Assembly: GCA_021018995.1 (NCBI GenBank)
Contig: CM037595.1
Coordinates: 90,228,991 to 90,292,990, forward strand
Length of the DNA stretch: 64,000 nt
Origin: Chloranthus sessilifolius
Taxonomy: Eukaryota > Streptophyta > Magnoliopsida > Chloranthales > Chloranthaceae
Direction of reading: 5' to 3'
Below the pieces are notes generated by a model that ran no database searches, was not told the DNA's origin, and worked only from the letters and a program-made list of their open reading frames with translations. Shown piece after piece: positions 1 to 9,726 of the stretch. The number at the start of each line of letters is the position of its first letter. Position 1 is the stretch's first letter. The position numbers were made by a program, and so were the translations under genes.

Positions 1-850
1 TAGAAGTTCGTATAACAGATTCATCAAATGTCATATCTCTGCTGATCACAACCTTATTTTGTTCGGGGCACCATAACCTGTGTCCTTTCATGCCATCTGC
101 AAACTCTAAGAAAGTCGCCTTCTTAGCTCTTAAGTCAATTTTACTATCGCTGACATGTTAGTAAGTTGCACAACTAAAGACCCTCAATGCACTGTAATCT
201 ACAGACTTCCCTGACCACATCTCAATCGGAGTCTTGCACTCTATTGCCGTAGACGGTGATCTATTTATTAGATAGCATGTCGTATTGATTGCCTCAGCCC
301 AAAACTCTCTACCCAATCCCGCATTGGATAACATACATCTTGTCTTTTCAAGTATAGTTCTATTCATGTGTTCTACTACCCCATTATGTTGCGATGTATT
401 CCTCACGATAAAGTACCTAGCAATATCGTTATCTTCACAGAACTCCTGAAACTGTCCACTGGTGTACTCACCATCATTTTCAGTTCTCAACCGTTTGATC
501 TTCCTTCCAGTCTGGTTCTCAAATTGTATTTTCCACCTCTTGAAGATTTTCAATACCTCATCCTTTCTCTTTATCATGTAGATCCATGCATACCGAAAGT
601 AATTATTGATGAAAGAGATGAAGTATCTTGCACCACCTTTAGAAGAAACCTTTGAAGGCCCCCATATATTTGAATGTATGTAATCCAGTGTGTTTTTTGC
701 AGTGTGAACTACTGTGTTGAACTTAACCCTGCATTGTTTCCCGAAGACACAATGCTCACAAAAGTAAACTTTGTCAGTTTTTATACCTCTCAACAAGTCA
801 TGCTTGTTCAACTCTGTCATCCCTCTTTCTGACATGTGCCCTAGGCGCAT
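1..850 (-). pseudogene. copia GAG-pre-integrase and integrase fragment
   Basis: The open stretch 158-850 (230 codons) starts with a GAG-pre-integrase domain (RLGHMSERGM near its start, then a CEHCVFGKQ zinc-binding pair) and continues into the retroviral-type integrase core. The core normally has a D,D-35-E triad. Here the first aspartate region reads HSNIWGP instead of the usual HSD.WGP, the following INNY replaces the usual DDY, and the second site reads TENDGEY instead of the usual DNGGEY. The glutamate region (GVVEHMNRT) survives. Thus the first catalytic aspartate is lost and the second is changed. After a stop near 157, codons of the linker (RAKKATFLEF, WCPEQNKVVISRD) are still readable to the window edge. 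The protein would have inserted element cDNA into the genome; this copy cannot be expected to. Confidence 0.88.
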
Positions 851-1059
851 GTATTATAGTTGTATAGAGGACAAACTACTATCATCTAACGTAGATACCG
901 CTGCTCCACCTGTCACTGTACTCCCTGATAGAAAATAGAGATTCTCAACCTTCTCCACTTTCATCACAACCAGAGATCCCTTCGTTACCTTCAAAACTCT
1001 ACCTTGAGCTGCAAACTTGAGCCCATTAAAGTCTAGTGTACCAAGCGATATGAGGTTCT

Positions 1060-2128
1060 TCTTCAGTTCCGGAACATGGCGTACATTGATAATGTTCTCA
1101 CAACCCCATCGTGCATCTTTATTCTAATACTCTCATTTCCAACTATTTTGCATGGCATATTATAGCCCATCAAAACCGTTCCACCATCCACCTCTTCATA
1201 AGACGTTAATCAGTCTCTATTTGGACACATGTGGTAGGAGCACCCTGAATCAATTATCCATGCATTCTATGAGTATTTATCATAAACCACTGACAATACG
1301 TTCTCATTATCTTCCGAAGCTTGCTCGGCTATACCAGCCTGATCAACGACCACTTTCTGTTTATTATCCTGAGCATCGTCCCTCTTAGTTTGTAACTGAA
1401 GACAATGTCTACTAATGTGACCCTTCTCGTGACATTTGTAACATTCTACAGTCTTTCTATTTTTATATTTAGATCTGAACTTTGATCTACCCCTTCCAAA
1501 TTTACGGTCCTCTGATCTATCCCTAACCAACAAGTCATCTGTTTCATATCACTATCCGAACATTTCTTCCTCATGCCATTACAAAGCAGTGTCGCTATAA
1601 CTGAATCCAGTTAAATAGTATCATTCTCATATATCAGCGTAGTAACTAAGTGCTCATAGGAATCAGGGAGAAAAGACAAAAGTAATAGTGTTGTCTTCAT
1701 CCTTAACCTTTTCTCCAACATTTAATAATTCAGATATAATTCTATTAAATTCATTAAGATATTCGTTGAGATGAGTACCTTACTTCATGTGCAACTTATA
1801 CAGTTGCTTTTTGAGATACAGACGACTCGTCAGAGATTTCGTCATGTAGAGAATCTCCAATGGGGGACGAGTTCTCCCTCATCACATTGTATATAATCTT
1901 CTTCACTAGATATAGTCGAATCGTACTGCATGCTTGAAGTTCGAATTCTTCCCAATCACCATTGGGCATATCCGTTGGCTTATCCGTAATCTCTTTCAAC
2001 GCCTTGTGCAGCCCTTGTTGATTCAAGATATCTCGGACTTATACTTGACACAAGCTGAAGTTAATCTTCCCGTCAAATTTCTCAACCTCAATCCTCGCGT
2101 TCGAAGCTTTTGTGTACTTCGATGCCAT
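1060..2128 (-). pseudogene. copia gag and protease, broken
   Basis: The gag start is the ATG at 2126-2128 (MASKYTKAS...), just inside the primer-binding site, as expected for copia elements. The frame is interrupted after about 30 codons by a TAA in place of a lysine codon and then continues (NQQGLHKALKEITDKPTD). The nucleocapsid zinc knuckle CX2CX4HX4C is intact at about 1405-1447 (CYKCHEKGHISRHC), preceded by a basic RGRSKFRSKYKNRK stretch. The protease active site D-S-G is visible at 1238-1262 (WIIDSGCSYHM). Several further stops and frameshifts occur. Gag would package element RNA and protease would cleave the polyprotein. Confidence 0.82.
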
Positions 2129-2154
2129 CTCCGACCGTTGAACATGAACCTAAT

Positions 2155-2168
2155 GGCTCTGATACCAA
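2155..2168 (-). other. primer-binding site, initiator tRNA-Met type
   Basis: On the minus strand the bases read TTGGTATCAGAGCC, matching the 3' end complement of initiator methionine tRNA that primes most plant copia elements. It sits 2 bp inside the end of the LTR (boundary TG/CA at 2171). Confidence 0.85.
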
Positions 2169-2170
2169 TT

Positions 2171-2440
2171 TGTTGCGCGTAAGCTCTCAAATTAACCAAC
2201 GATGTCACGATGAACGATCAAATAAGGACACAAAATAAAAGAAAATCAAACACAATCACACAAGAGACAATACTTACGAGGTTCGGCAATATGCCTACGT
2301 CCACGGGCAACGAAGATTCACTATATTGATGATTCCATAAGAATACAAGAACACTCAAGCCTCACCAAAGCTCTCCAAAAAACACTAGATAGGTTTAAGA
2401 ATTCATTAAATCTCAAAATTCAACACAAATTTCTACAAAA
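2171..2440 (-). repeat. 5' LTR of the copia element, probably truncated
   Basis: The sequence next to the primer-binding site begins with TG on the plus strand and matches the LTR of the second copy at about 13395-13560: shared blocks include CACACAAGAGACAATA, TTCGGCAAT.TGC.TACGT and AAGAACACTCAA. Similarity to that LTR fades near 2440, where sequence resembling the REVEILLE intron begins, so the outer part of the LTR appears missing. The exact outer boundary is not certain. Confidence 0.65.
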
Positions 2441-2805
2441 TTCAATAATTTCCCAAAGCCCATAATAAAAAAAATGAAATTTCAGCTAATGCCCATGTAT
2501 AGAAACCAATTCATGTGGCAAATGACAAATGACGAAGACCCATAAATAAAAAAGAACAACCCCCCCCCCCCCCCCCCCCCACCCACCCAAAAAAAAGAAA
2601 ATAAGCCCAAGTGTTTATATGTACAAACATACAGTTGTATAGACTTGTTTCTAAATCAATTCAATAATTCCTGAGAATCCATTAAAAATAAATCAAATTT
2701 TAGCTGATGCCCATGTATAAAACGCAACTCAAGTGGCAAATGAACAAAGACCCATAAGCTAAAACAAGAAAATAAAGAAATCAACATACAGTTGTAGAGC
2801 TTCAA
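2440..2805 (-). repeat. duplicated REVEILLE exon-1/intron-1 boundary region
   Basis: Two imperfect direct copies lie at about 2440-2645 and 2661-2803. Both contain CAATAATT, TGCCCATGTATA, TGTGGCAAATGA-like and AGACCCATAA blocks and both end in ACATACAGTTGTA, the splice-donor boundary of the REVEILLE exon. The copy next to the exon is the functional-looking one. The outer copy has picked up a poly(C)/poly(A) tract at 2560-2596. Confidence 0.7.
2560..2581. repeat. poly(C) homopolymer tract
   Basis: An uninterrupted run of about 22 C, followed by ACCCACCC and an A-run. Such a G/C homopolymer is unusual in this AT-rich surrounding and its length is probably unreliable in the assembly. Confidence 0.9.
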
Positions 2806-2986
2806 GGAACTTGTCATGTTCTTGTTCAGTCCAGCTCTCTCTGGACTTGGTGATTGTATATGGCTTTCTAATCTTCTTGTTGGGGTCATCAGAGGAGTTG
2901 GTTAATGAAGTAGAAAGACCAGCTACAGCCATGCCCATAGGATCCAAGAAGAAGCCTTCCGGAGTGTTGTGATTTACAGACACCAT
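2790..2986 (-). CDS. REVEILLE-type (RVE4/6/8 clade) MYB-like protein, exon 1 only
   Basis: The minus-strand ORF starts at the ATG at 2984-2986 and encodes 65 codons plus two bases of a leucine codon before a canonical donor (CT|GTATGT). It begins MVSVN, as in RVE4/RVE6-like proteins, and ends with [20 protein letters not shown] and then [10 protein letters not shown], the start of the SHAQKYF-type single MYB domain. In known family members the next exon continues with the rest of the MYB repeat including the SHAQKYF motif. These are nuclear transcription factors that bind the evening element in circadian-clock output. No later exon is visible between here and position 1, where a copia element lies instead. 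The gene may continue beyond the window across a large intron, or this may be a broken fragment. No stop, frameshift or unusual residue is seen in the exon. A GA-rich leader lies just upstream. Confidence 0.8.
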
Positions 2987-2992
2987 GTGCAG

Positions 2993-2997
<5 letters not shown>

Positions 2998-3027
<30 letters not shown>
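2998..3027 (-). repeat. (GA)n tract in the probable 5' leader of the REVEILLE exon
   Basis: A pure CT repeat on the plus strand (GA on the coding strand) ends about 10 bp upstream of the ATG. GA-rich microsatellites are common in plant 5' untranslated leaders; the position supports this exon being, or having been, a transcribed gene start. Confidence 0.8.
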
Positions 3028-3030
<3 letters not shown>

Positions 3031-3238
3031 GACTTCAATAGGTGTCGGGTGATGTGTGTGGTGTTATGTGGTTTGGGCTGCCCACCACTCAGCATTACGA
3101 CTAAAGAGGGAATAATCTGGTGTTTCTTTTGAGTACAAAAAACGTGTATTTGAGACTAATATTGACTTTAGGATTAAAAACAAATTACAGAGGGTAACTA
3201 CAGTGTAAACCCAAAGACTGAATTGGGTCGGACGATGG

Positions 3239-3345
3239 AGATCGATTTTCATTTCAATATTCCACAGATCTTGACACCAAAGGCCCAATTCGGACGATGG
3301 AGATTGATTTTCATTTCAATATTCCACAGATCTTGACACCAAAGG
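3239..3345 (+). repeat. short tandem duplication, about 56-bp unit
   Basis: The segment running from GATCGATTTTCATTTC to TTGACACCAAAGG occurs twice in a row, nearly identical (first copy starts about 3239, second about 3295). It is linked to a MITE-like end, since similar GGAGATYGATTTT sequence recurs in other MITEs here. Confidence 0.75.
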
Positions 3346-3600
3346 CGTATCATCAGTTTTGTGTTCCATGGGGCATAGATCCCAAAAAAGTGACTAAAAA
3401 TTCATGTGTCACGCTCAAACGTATGTTAGGATCACATTTGGGGATATGTGCCACATGGAATACAAAAATGATGGTTTTATGGGATGCCATGATGTCAAGG
3501 TCAATCATGTAAAAGACAGATAAAAATTGATCTCCATCGTCCAATTCAACGCAGACGCAGCCAATGGGTTTACAGTGTAAGCACCATCAGTAATTGAGGA
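3346..3600. repeat. relic of the foldback MITE family
   Basis: Contains the family's recognisable body (TCCATGGGGCATAGATCCCAAAAAAGTGAC, split here as GGGCATAGATCCC and AAAAAAGTGAC; later GATCTCCATCGTCCAATTCA). The left arm is the duplicated block at 3239-3345 and the right arm ends near 3560. The ORFs in both orientations over this stretch arise from the palindromic body and are not coding. Confidence 0.5.
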
Positions 3601-3629
3601 GGCACGAAAAGCAATACGCTTTTACTTTA

Positions 3630-4039
3630 GGCCACATCAGAAAGAGCTCATGTTCGAAACTCCTTGAAAATCATTGATTGCTTCAAATCAAATGATGGAA
3701 GTCGTGTTTCACCCTTATCTTCCACACGATAAATCTTGAGATCATGACGCACCTATCATACAGTCAATTTTTTATTCCATGCGTCACTTCTCAAAAAAGT
3801 GCCCTTAAATCATATGGCACACATCACTCACAAACTTGAATTCAGTGCCATTTTTGGGGGATCTGTAACACATGGAATCAAAAATGACCATCTGATAGGT
3901 CAGCCATGATCTCAAGATCTATTGTGTGAAAGATTGGGGTGAAATACGTCCTCCATTATCTAATATGAAGCAATCAATGATTTTCAAGGGATCTAGGACG
4001 TGAGCACTTTCAGAGTATGCGTGAGCGCAAAGAAGTGAT
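3630..4039. mobile_element. foldback MITE, MULE-like, 410 bp
   Basis: The two halves are inverted copies of each other (CTTGAAAATCATTGATTGCTTC on the left, cut here to CTTGAAAATCATTGATTG, versus CAATCAATGATTTTCAAG on the right). The element is flanked by the direct repeat CTTTTACTTTA at 3619-3629 and 4040-4050, consistent with a 9-11 bp MULE-type target duplication. The length matches the 407-bp and 413-bp copies at 43240, 44457 and 50752. No coding capacity. Confidence 0.75.
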
Positions 4040-4220
4040 CTTTTACTTTATGGGTTAGCCATTGCACACAATTTAAAAAAGAAAGACTTGGTAGTTTATG
4101 GACATGGACCATGAGGAAAGACCATCTCAATTGCCTGATATGATGGACTTGGTTTAAAATTTTAAGTGCAAAAGATTGGCCTGAAACATGATCTTTATAA
4201 TATAATTCAACATAATCAAT
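4040..4220. other. short spacer with MITE-like sequence
   Basis: AT-rich. Contains AGTGCAAAAGATTGGCCTGAAACATGATC-like sequence resembling the right half of the element at 23515-23870. No gene seen. Confidence 0.4.
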
Positions 4221-5221
4221 TAGGGCTGTGCAGAAACCGACCCGACCAAAATCGACCCAAATTTCGGTTTGATTTTGGTTTTGGGACATATCAGTTCGAT
4301 TTTGATTTTAAAAAATAGAAACCGAACCGATAAGAAATCAATAGTGGTGCATGCCTGAGATTGAAGGTTTGTGAAGTTAGATATGATTTTTCTATTATCT
4401 GCATGCATATATTTAGATGGATCTTATTCATTCATTGCCGTCTGAATTGGTTTGTGAAAAATATGCTTCAATTATTTAGGTTCTTTGTTTTCATTTATGT
4501 TTTCTCTTTTTATGTAAAAAATCTGAATATATATACAAATTGTAATGTAATGAAAATGTGAAATAGCTATAAAGGGTTATGTGTCATGAATTTGATCGAT
4601 CTGGACAATACATGTTGGCAACCCATATCATGCATTTGAAAATTACGCGATGTTTCACAGATCAGAGGATTGCTAAATGGATGGTTGAAAATTTTATGAT
4701 CAATTGTCTAAAATTTGGCATGCAATTAGATGGTTAAGATTGTTTGACATTCTACTTTCGGGTTGTCTTATATTGAATGACGGCCTACTTATGAATGATT
4801 GGACTGTAATACTGTATGGATTCATGTCGTTAAGACTTACCAATGTGTACTAACAATCGATGCATTTGCCCATTAATCTGGACTGTCCGATAAGTGCATT
4901 AATTTCTTGAAAATATTTTTAGCCATCTGATTAATCACCTACTTTTGGATGATTAATAGTGAATTAGTAATATAGGCAACAATCTATAGAGTCTTCAGTG
5001 ATCTGACTCTTATAAATTGGCAATGACTTCTTGATTAAAAAAAAAAATTAAAAAATTAAAATTTAGAAATTGAAAATCGACCGAATCGATAATTATCGGT
5101 TCAGTTTCGATTTTGAACCTTCTCGGTTCAATTTCGATTTCATAAAATAGAAACCAATAATTATCGGTTTGATTTCGATTTTGCCCCAAAACCAACCCGA
5201 ACTGACCCGATAATACCCCTA
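4221..5221. mobile_element. hAT-like foldback element with ACCGA-rich ends, 1.0 kb
   Basis: The left end (TAGGGCTGTGCAG) and right end (ATACCCCTA, inverse TAGGGGTAT) form imperfect terminal inverted repeats followed on both sides by blocks rich in AACCGA/TCGGTT, which are also inverted. The flanks TAATCAAT (4213-4220) and TAGTCGGT (5222-5229) agree at 5 of 8 positions, all differences being A/G, consistent with a decayed 8-bp hAT duplication. The interior is AT-rich with no transposase. Confidence 0.6.
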
Positions 5222-5279
5222 TAGTCGGTGATTGAATCATATGATAGCCTTTTCTCCCTTCGGTTATAACCTTTAAATC

Positions 5280-5430
5280 AGAATGGATGTTTAAATTATA
5301 ACCTTGAAATCAGAATGGATGTTCAACTGCCACCGGTTACGACGTTCTTATTTGAACGAAGTGCCAAAAAAATGCAATTTTTATTGTCTAATAGATCAAA
5401 GACTAATACCTTAATTGAGTCGGTCAAGAT
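5280..5430. other. short AT-rich spacer
   Basis: A short direct repeat of ATAACCTTNAAATCAGAATGGATGTT occurs at 5267-5291 and 5299-5321. No gene seen. Confidence 0.4.
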
Positions 5431-5900
5431 CAAATCTATTTATCCAAGTCCTATGAAACCTATCGAGTGCTTGAAATCAGAGGATGGAGATCAATTTTTA
5501 CCTTAATCTTCCATACTAAGGATCTTGAGACCATGAGTATACCATCAAACGATTCGTTTTTTATTCCTCTGAGGCATGGATACCCAAAAGTGACCTTAAA
5601 ATTATATGATGCACGTCACGTTCAAACATGAATTGAGAGTTCTAAACCAAAATCTATTAAATTGTGTGCAAGGGACAATTATGTGCGTGCAAATGATGGC
5701 TCCCAATAAATCATTTGACCTAGTAATCGGTACCCAACCCAAGGCCTACCTGGTACTTGGCCCGCTTTTTGCATGTGTGCCATATAGAATTCGCATGTGT
5801 TCCATCTAATGGTACACCTGAGATTTGGAGATCTATTGCATAGAAGATTGTTTTGAAAAATGATCTCCATCATCTAATTCAATACATTCAAAAGTCATAA
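5430..5900. mobile_element. foldback MITE of the same family, expanded
   Basis: Left body (GAAATCAGAGGATGGAGATC ... CTTGAGACCATGAGTATACC ... AAAAGTGACC) and inverted right body (GGTACACCTGAGATTTGGAG ... GATCTCCATCATCTAATTCA) surround a longer centre than in the 410-bp copies. Terminal positions are approximate and I could not see a clean target duplication. Confidence 0.55.
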
Positions 5901-5929
5901 ATTATTATGACTTTCATAAAAATCCAAAA

Positions 5930-6068
5930 TATTAATTAATTTTGCATGGCCATTTTCTACTTTAAATCAGAGGATGGAGATTTTCTTTATCCAACCCACA
6001 TATGAATTCCACGTGGCACGTACAAGAGATTTTGAGATTATATGTTTAGACAACACAAATGAATTCTA
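5930..6068. repeat. partial copy of the foldback MITE family
   Basis: AAATCAGAGGATGGAGATTTTC followed by a truncated body (CACGTGGCAC, TTTTGAGATTATATG) before the next hAT element interrupts at 6069. Confidence 0.4.
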
Positions 6069-6076
6069 ATTGGCAC

Positions 6077-6984
6077 TAGGCCTGTGCAAAAACTGACCCG
6101 AACCGATCAAACCGACCGACACCAACCCGAATTTCGGTTCGGTTTCGGTTTTGGGACATGTCAGTTCGGTTTTGGTTTTGAGAAATAGAAACCGATAGTT
6201 ATCGGTTCGATTTCGGTTTTAACGTTAAAAAATCGAAACTGAACCAATAAGAAACCGATAGTGGTACTACACGACTGCATAAGTGCATAGTACATACAAA
6301 ACTTAGGTTGCAAATAATGAAATTTATTTTTCCCCTTTGAAATCTTATATTCTCATTTGTTTTTCTGTTGATGGAAGAACCATTTAAGTTGAAGGCTTTT
6401 GGAGAGTGATAATGGGTTTAAAGGATGTGTATGTATGAGGTTTTAAGACCCGATTTTGTTTAATTGTGATTTCTGTATAGTATTTTTGAATGTGTGATTT
6501 TGGATTTTCTTAGGACTCCCTTTGTAATTTGTATTTGTGCTGATTTGGGTTTTGAGGTTTTGCATTGTTCTCATATACTTGTCATTTTTGATTTCTTGAA
6601 TTGCTCTTATATATTTGTCATTTTTTATTTAAAATAAGATTATATAGAAAATACCTATCGATTGGGACTGTCCGATTGGTGCATTAATTTCTGAGAAATA
6701 TTCTTAGTCATCTGATTAATCACTTACTTTTAAATGAGTAATAGCGAATTAGCGATATAGGCAACAACCTACAGAGTCTTTAATGGTTTGACCCTTATAA
6801 ATTGACAATGACTTCCTAATAAAAATAAATAAAAAATTAAGGTTTAGAATCCGAAAATCGATCGAACCGACCGAATCGATAGTTATTGGTTCGATTTCGA
6901 TTTTGTAAAGTCGAAACTGATAGTTATCGGTTCGGTTTTAGTTTTGCCCCAAAACCGATCCGAACTGACCTAATAACACTCTTA
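6077..6984. mobile_element. hAT-like foldback element with exact 8-bp target duplication
   Basis: Flanked by the identical octamer ATTGGCAC at 6069-6076 and 6985-6992. The ends (TAGGCCTGTG on the left, inverse of CACTCTTA on the right) are imperfect inverted repeats of the hAT TAGGGGTGT type. Sub-terminal blocks of TTCGGTTTCGGTTTTG and AACCGA are inverted between ends. It is a relative of the element at 4221-5221, sharing CTGTCCGATTGGTGCATTAA and TAGGCAACAA in the interior. No transposase, so it would depend on a partner in trans. Confidence 0.85.
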
Positions 6985-6992
6985 ATTGGCAC

Positions 6993-8324
6993 ACATCCCA
7001 AAAATTGACCCGAGTATCAAATGCATCAGCACTTGAGCAGTACCACATATTTGTTGGACTTATTTTAACTTATTTTAGCTTTGATGTCTTTCCAGTTTGA
7101 TTTTCTTACCATTGCTATTTTTATGATGGTTTTCAGATCTTTCTTTCTTTGAGGTGTCAAACTTATGGTTCTCCCTCCATAGCACACCATAATGTGGTTA
7201 TTGTATTTGACATTTCAGGGAAAATGTAAAGAAAGCGTTATGCACGTGCCTTCCTTTGTTATGCGTACATTAAACTCTTTTTAGGTTTATGCTTTTTCTT
7301 TTTCTTTTTCTATTTTAACATTTATTTTTAATCTTTTATATTTTTCTTTTGAGCACCTTTAAATACGCTTACAAATCTCTGAGAGCGTCGACTCTTCATC
7401 CCAATCTTCCACTAATGCTACTTTTGTATTTCAAGTGCCACGCATTCCTAAAACGTAGCCTTGATGAGTGCAATGTGATGTAAAGGCCCTTTTTTCGAAT
7501 GCGTGTTATATGAAATTAACAAAATCGGTCATTGGATATTATCACCATTTTTTATTAGAAACAGTCAATGAGTTTTTAACATGAGTGCCTTTTATAATTG
7601 GGTGAGCGTATTTTTAAATACTCTTTTTCTTTTATGTTTTGAAGATTATGACTTCCCGATGCGCTGTTGACTTTATTATCAAATATGCAAACTCTCATGA
7701 TGGGGTGGAATTTTGTTCTACTAATAGGGAAACAAAGTTGAAACAGTTTGAAAGAAGAAGTGTTAAGAGTACACGTGGATACTCCATTTGAGGTGAGGTC
7801 TTCTATCTTAAAGTTAGAGACCACATGCCAAGTTACATAAGTACGTACAAAATGCTCCTTATCTTTTTTAGAATACTACCACTCAACTAATGCGATTTAC
7901 AGGAGAGTAAGCAAAGGGAAGGAGTGGGTTAGGCAATAATTTCATTGGGATTTGACAATAATTCGGCGAGATTAAAATTCAAAAGATTTAAAAATTTCTT
8001 ATAAGTTTGGAAAAATATTGGGAGGAAAAATCAGAATAAAAATAAATATAAATTAAAATTAAAATGTATAAATATTTTTGATAAATAATAAAAATCACAT
8101 TTTTTTCTAAATTTGAAAATTATTCGCAAATTATTTGCAATTTTTTAAACACATGAATTTTTTAAAATTTTGGGATAAAATTAGAAAACCTTAAATTCAC
8201 AAATTATTTGGGAACTTTTCAAAAACACGGCAATTTTTGTGACTATGAAAGGAACGGTGAATTGATAAATATTTCAATGTTTATTTTTTAAATCATCAAC
8301 CGGTGCTATTAATTTAGGGTGGTG
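6993..8324. other. AT-rich intergenic stretch, no gene recognised
   Basis: Low-complexity and AT-rich, especially 7860-8280 where AAATTATTTG/CAAATAATTT words recur on both strands. Short ORFs here (for example one covering 7576-7824 on the minus strand) have no recognisable domain. Nothing further can be supported. Confidence 0.6.
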
Positions 8325-8415
8325 AATAGATATGTATTGGCCGATACGAGCCTTTATTAGCCAATACCGATACATATCGGCGCCGATACGTATCGACCGA
8401 TATTTGATACCTTGG
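8325..8415. repeat. CGATACGTATCGG self-complementary repeat cluster
   Basis: Contains repeated CCGATACGT/ACGTATCGG and TATCGGCGCCGATA words, the same type as at 17800-18480 and 22110-22285. Confidence 0.6.
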
Positions 8416-8439
8416 TTACAACTACCTTACTTAAGCAAA

Positions 8440-8725
8440 GAAAAAATTCATTGATTGTTTTTAAATCAAACAATGAAGACCTTTTACCTTCCCAATCTTA
8501 GATCTTACGATCGTCAGCCTGCAATCAAACTGTTTGATGTTGATTTCATGTGGCACATATCTCAAAAAGTGAACATGAATCATGTTTGATGGTACACCGT
8601 GATCAAGCACACTTTTGGGCATGTGGTGGTATCAACATCTGATCCTCTAATGATACGCTCATAATCTCAAGATGTGTGGATGATTATGATCACTATCGTC
8701 TGATTCAAAGTTGTCTAATTTATTG
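8440..8725. mobile_element. foldback MITE, shortened copy
   Basis: Left arm (TTCATTGATTG, AAATCAAACAATGAAGACC, CTTAGATCTTACGATCGTC) and inverted right arm (ATAATCTCAAGATGTGTGG, CACTATCGTCTGATTCAAAG) with the CATGTGGCACATATC.CAAAAAGTGA body. Ends are approximate. Confidence 0.5.
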
Positions 8726-9071
8726 GGATAATGGCTCCGGAGTAACATTTAGACTCCAAAAATGGTGTTTAAATGTACACCATTAAAGTTAAACTTTTTA
8801 TCTTGCACCATTGAAGTGTAGTTTTTTGTTATGCCTTGTGGTGCATATTTGGCTCAATCTAAATTGTCCAAGTGACAATTCATCATTAGAACATCTAATA
8901 GCCAAAGAATTATGCCTATAGGCTAAATGTGAACCATCCGATTGGCGAACTTTAATATTAGCCGTTAAAACTGAGAACAACAGGTAGTACTAGAGACCAT
9001 GGATCAGCTGGTTCAAACCTCCCTAAAAATATGATTTTTGGGTCCTTTCCTCTTCTACTATCTATCACTTT
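8726..9071. other. spacer without recognisable gene
   Basis: A 60-codon minus-strand ORF (8798-8980) lacks any domain signature or coding context. No repeat structure seen. Confidence 0.5.
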
Positions 9072-9074
9072 GAC

Positions 9075-9219
9075 GGCACAACAAAAATAAGGTATTTCAA
9101 CGGCACATACTATTAAGGTTTGTAGTTGCAATTTTTTGTAGTGACAAGACTAATAGCGACAATCTTTGGTTAATAGCAGTAGTCTTTGGCTGCCGCTAAT
9201 AGTCTTATTTTTTGTAGTG
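9075..9219. mobile_element. CACTA-type MITE, 145 bp, exact 3-bp target duplication
   Basis: Starts CACAACAAAAATAAGG (a decayed CACTACAAAAATAAGG) and ends TTATTTTTTGTAGTG, the inverted CACTACAAAAAATAA end of plant CACTA elements. CGG flanks it on both sides (9072-9074, 9220-9222), fitting the 3-bp duplication of this superfamily. A further internal TTTTTTGTAGTG at about 9131-9143 shows a nested or duplicated end. A short relic (CACTAATAGTCTTATTTTTT) lies just outside at 9281-9300. Confidence 0.7.
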
Positions 9220-9386
9220 CGGTGTGAATTACCGACATCTTAAACTATTAACGGTGTATGATCATTTAACCAAAGACTGGCACTAATAGTCTTATTTTTT
9301 GGGGTTTAAATGATTGTCAAGAGAGTCGGACACTTTTTTATTTTGCTTTAGTGAGGTTAATGTAACATAAGACTCTATAGTAGTCA

Positions 9387-9628
9387 TGTTGAAGTTTACT
9401 CCCACATTGGTTAATTAGTCTCTCCCCTTATGTTTTTCCAGGCCCCTCCACTCATAGCGAATTGATTTTGGGAAGGATACCCAAATTTATTATGGTATCA
9501 AAGCAGGCTTTTCTTTCCTTCACGTCGTCTAGTTTAATTGTCCACATGATTTGGCTTAATCTCACCAATACGTGTAGGCCCCTCCACTAATAGCCAATTG
9601 ATTTTTAGTTGAATGCACAAATTTATCA
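9387..9628 (+). mobile_element. TRIM retrotransposon, 242 bp
   Basis: The left LTR begins TGTTGAAGTTTACTCCCACA and ends at 9492. It is followed immediately by TGGTATCAAAGCAGG (9493-9507), a methionine-tRNA primer site. A shortened right LTR (GGCCCCTCCACTAATAGCCA to ATTTATCA, ending 9628) matches the left LTR's second half. The flanks AGTCA and AGTAA agree at 4 of 5 bases. TRIMs encode nothing and are moved by other elements. A better preserved LTR of the same family lies at 25607-25718. Confidence 0.8.
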
Positions 9629-9726
9629 AGTAACACAACTGATATCAATCTTAATTAATTACTAATTTTCAAGAATGATTGATGATCTCGTGCCTAAGTT
9701 TGTGACATCTAATCTGTATCTAGATG

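Larger units (their letters stand above)
1..2170 (-). mobile_element. Ty1/copia element (Tork-like), internal region, degenerate
   Basis: Read on the minus strand, the order is primer-binding site, gag with zinc knuckle, aspartic protease, GAG-pre-integrase, integrase and the start of the linker before reverse transcriptase, which runs off the left edge. This order (integrase before reverse transcriptase) is diagnostic of Ty1/copia. The downstream leader motif resembling GAGGTTCGGC in the LTR and the gag style suggest the Tork group; that subgroup is inference. Many stops and frameshifts break the reading frame, so the copy is dead. It lies on the 3' side of the REVEILLE exon in the same orientation, possibly inside that gene's first intron. 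A second, shorter copy of the same family lies at about 13365-15390. Confidence 0.9.

Noticed and set aside
368-655. Plus-strand ORF at 368-655
   Set aside because: It is antisense to the copia integrase frame, which explains the open reading frame.
1-2789. Remaining exons of the REVEILLE gene in the window
   Set aside because: I looked on the minus strand for codons of the rest of the MYB repeat and SHAQKYF motif between 1 and 2789 and found only intron-like and copia sequence.
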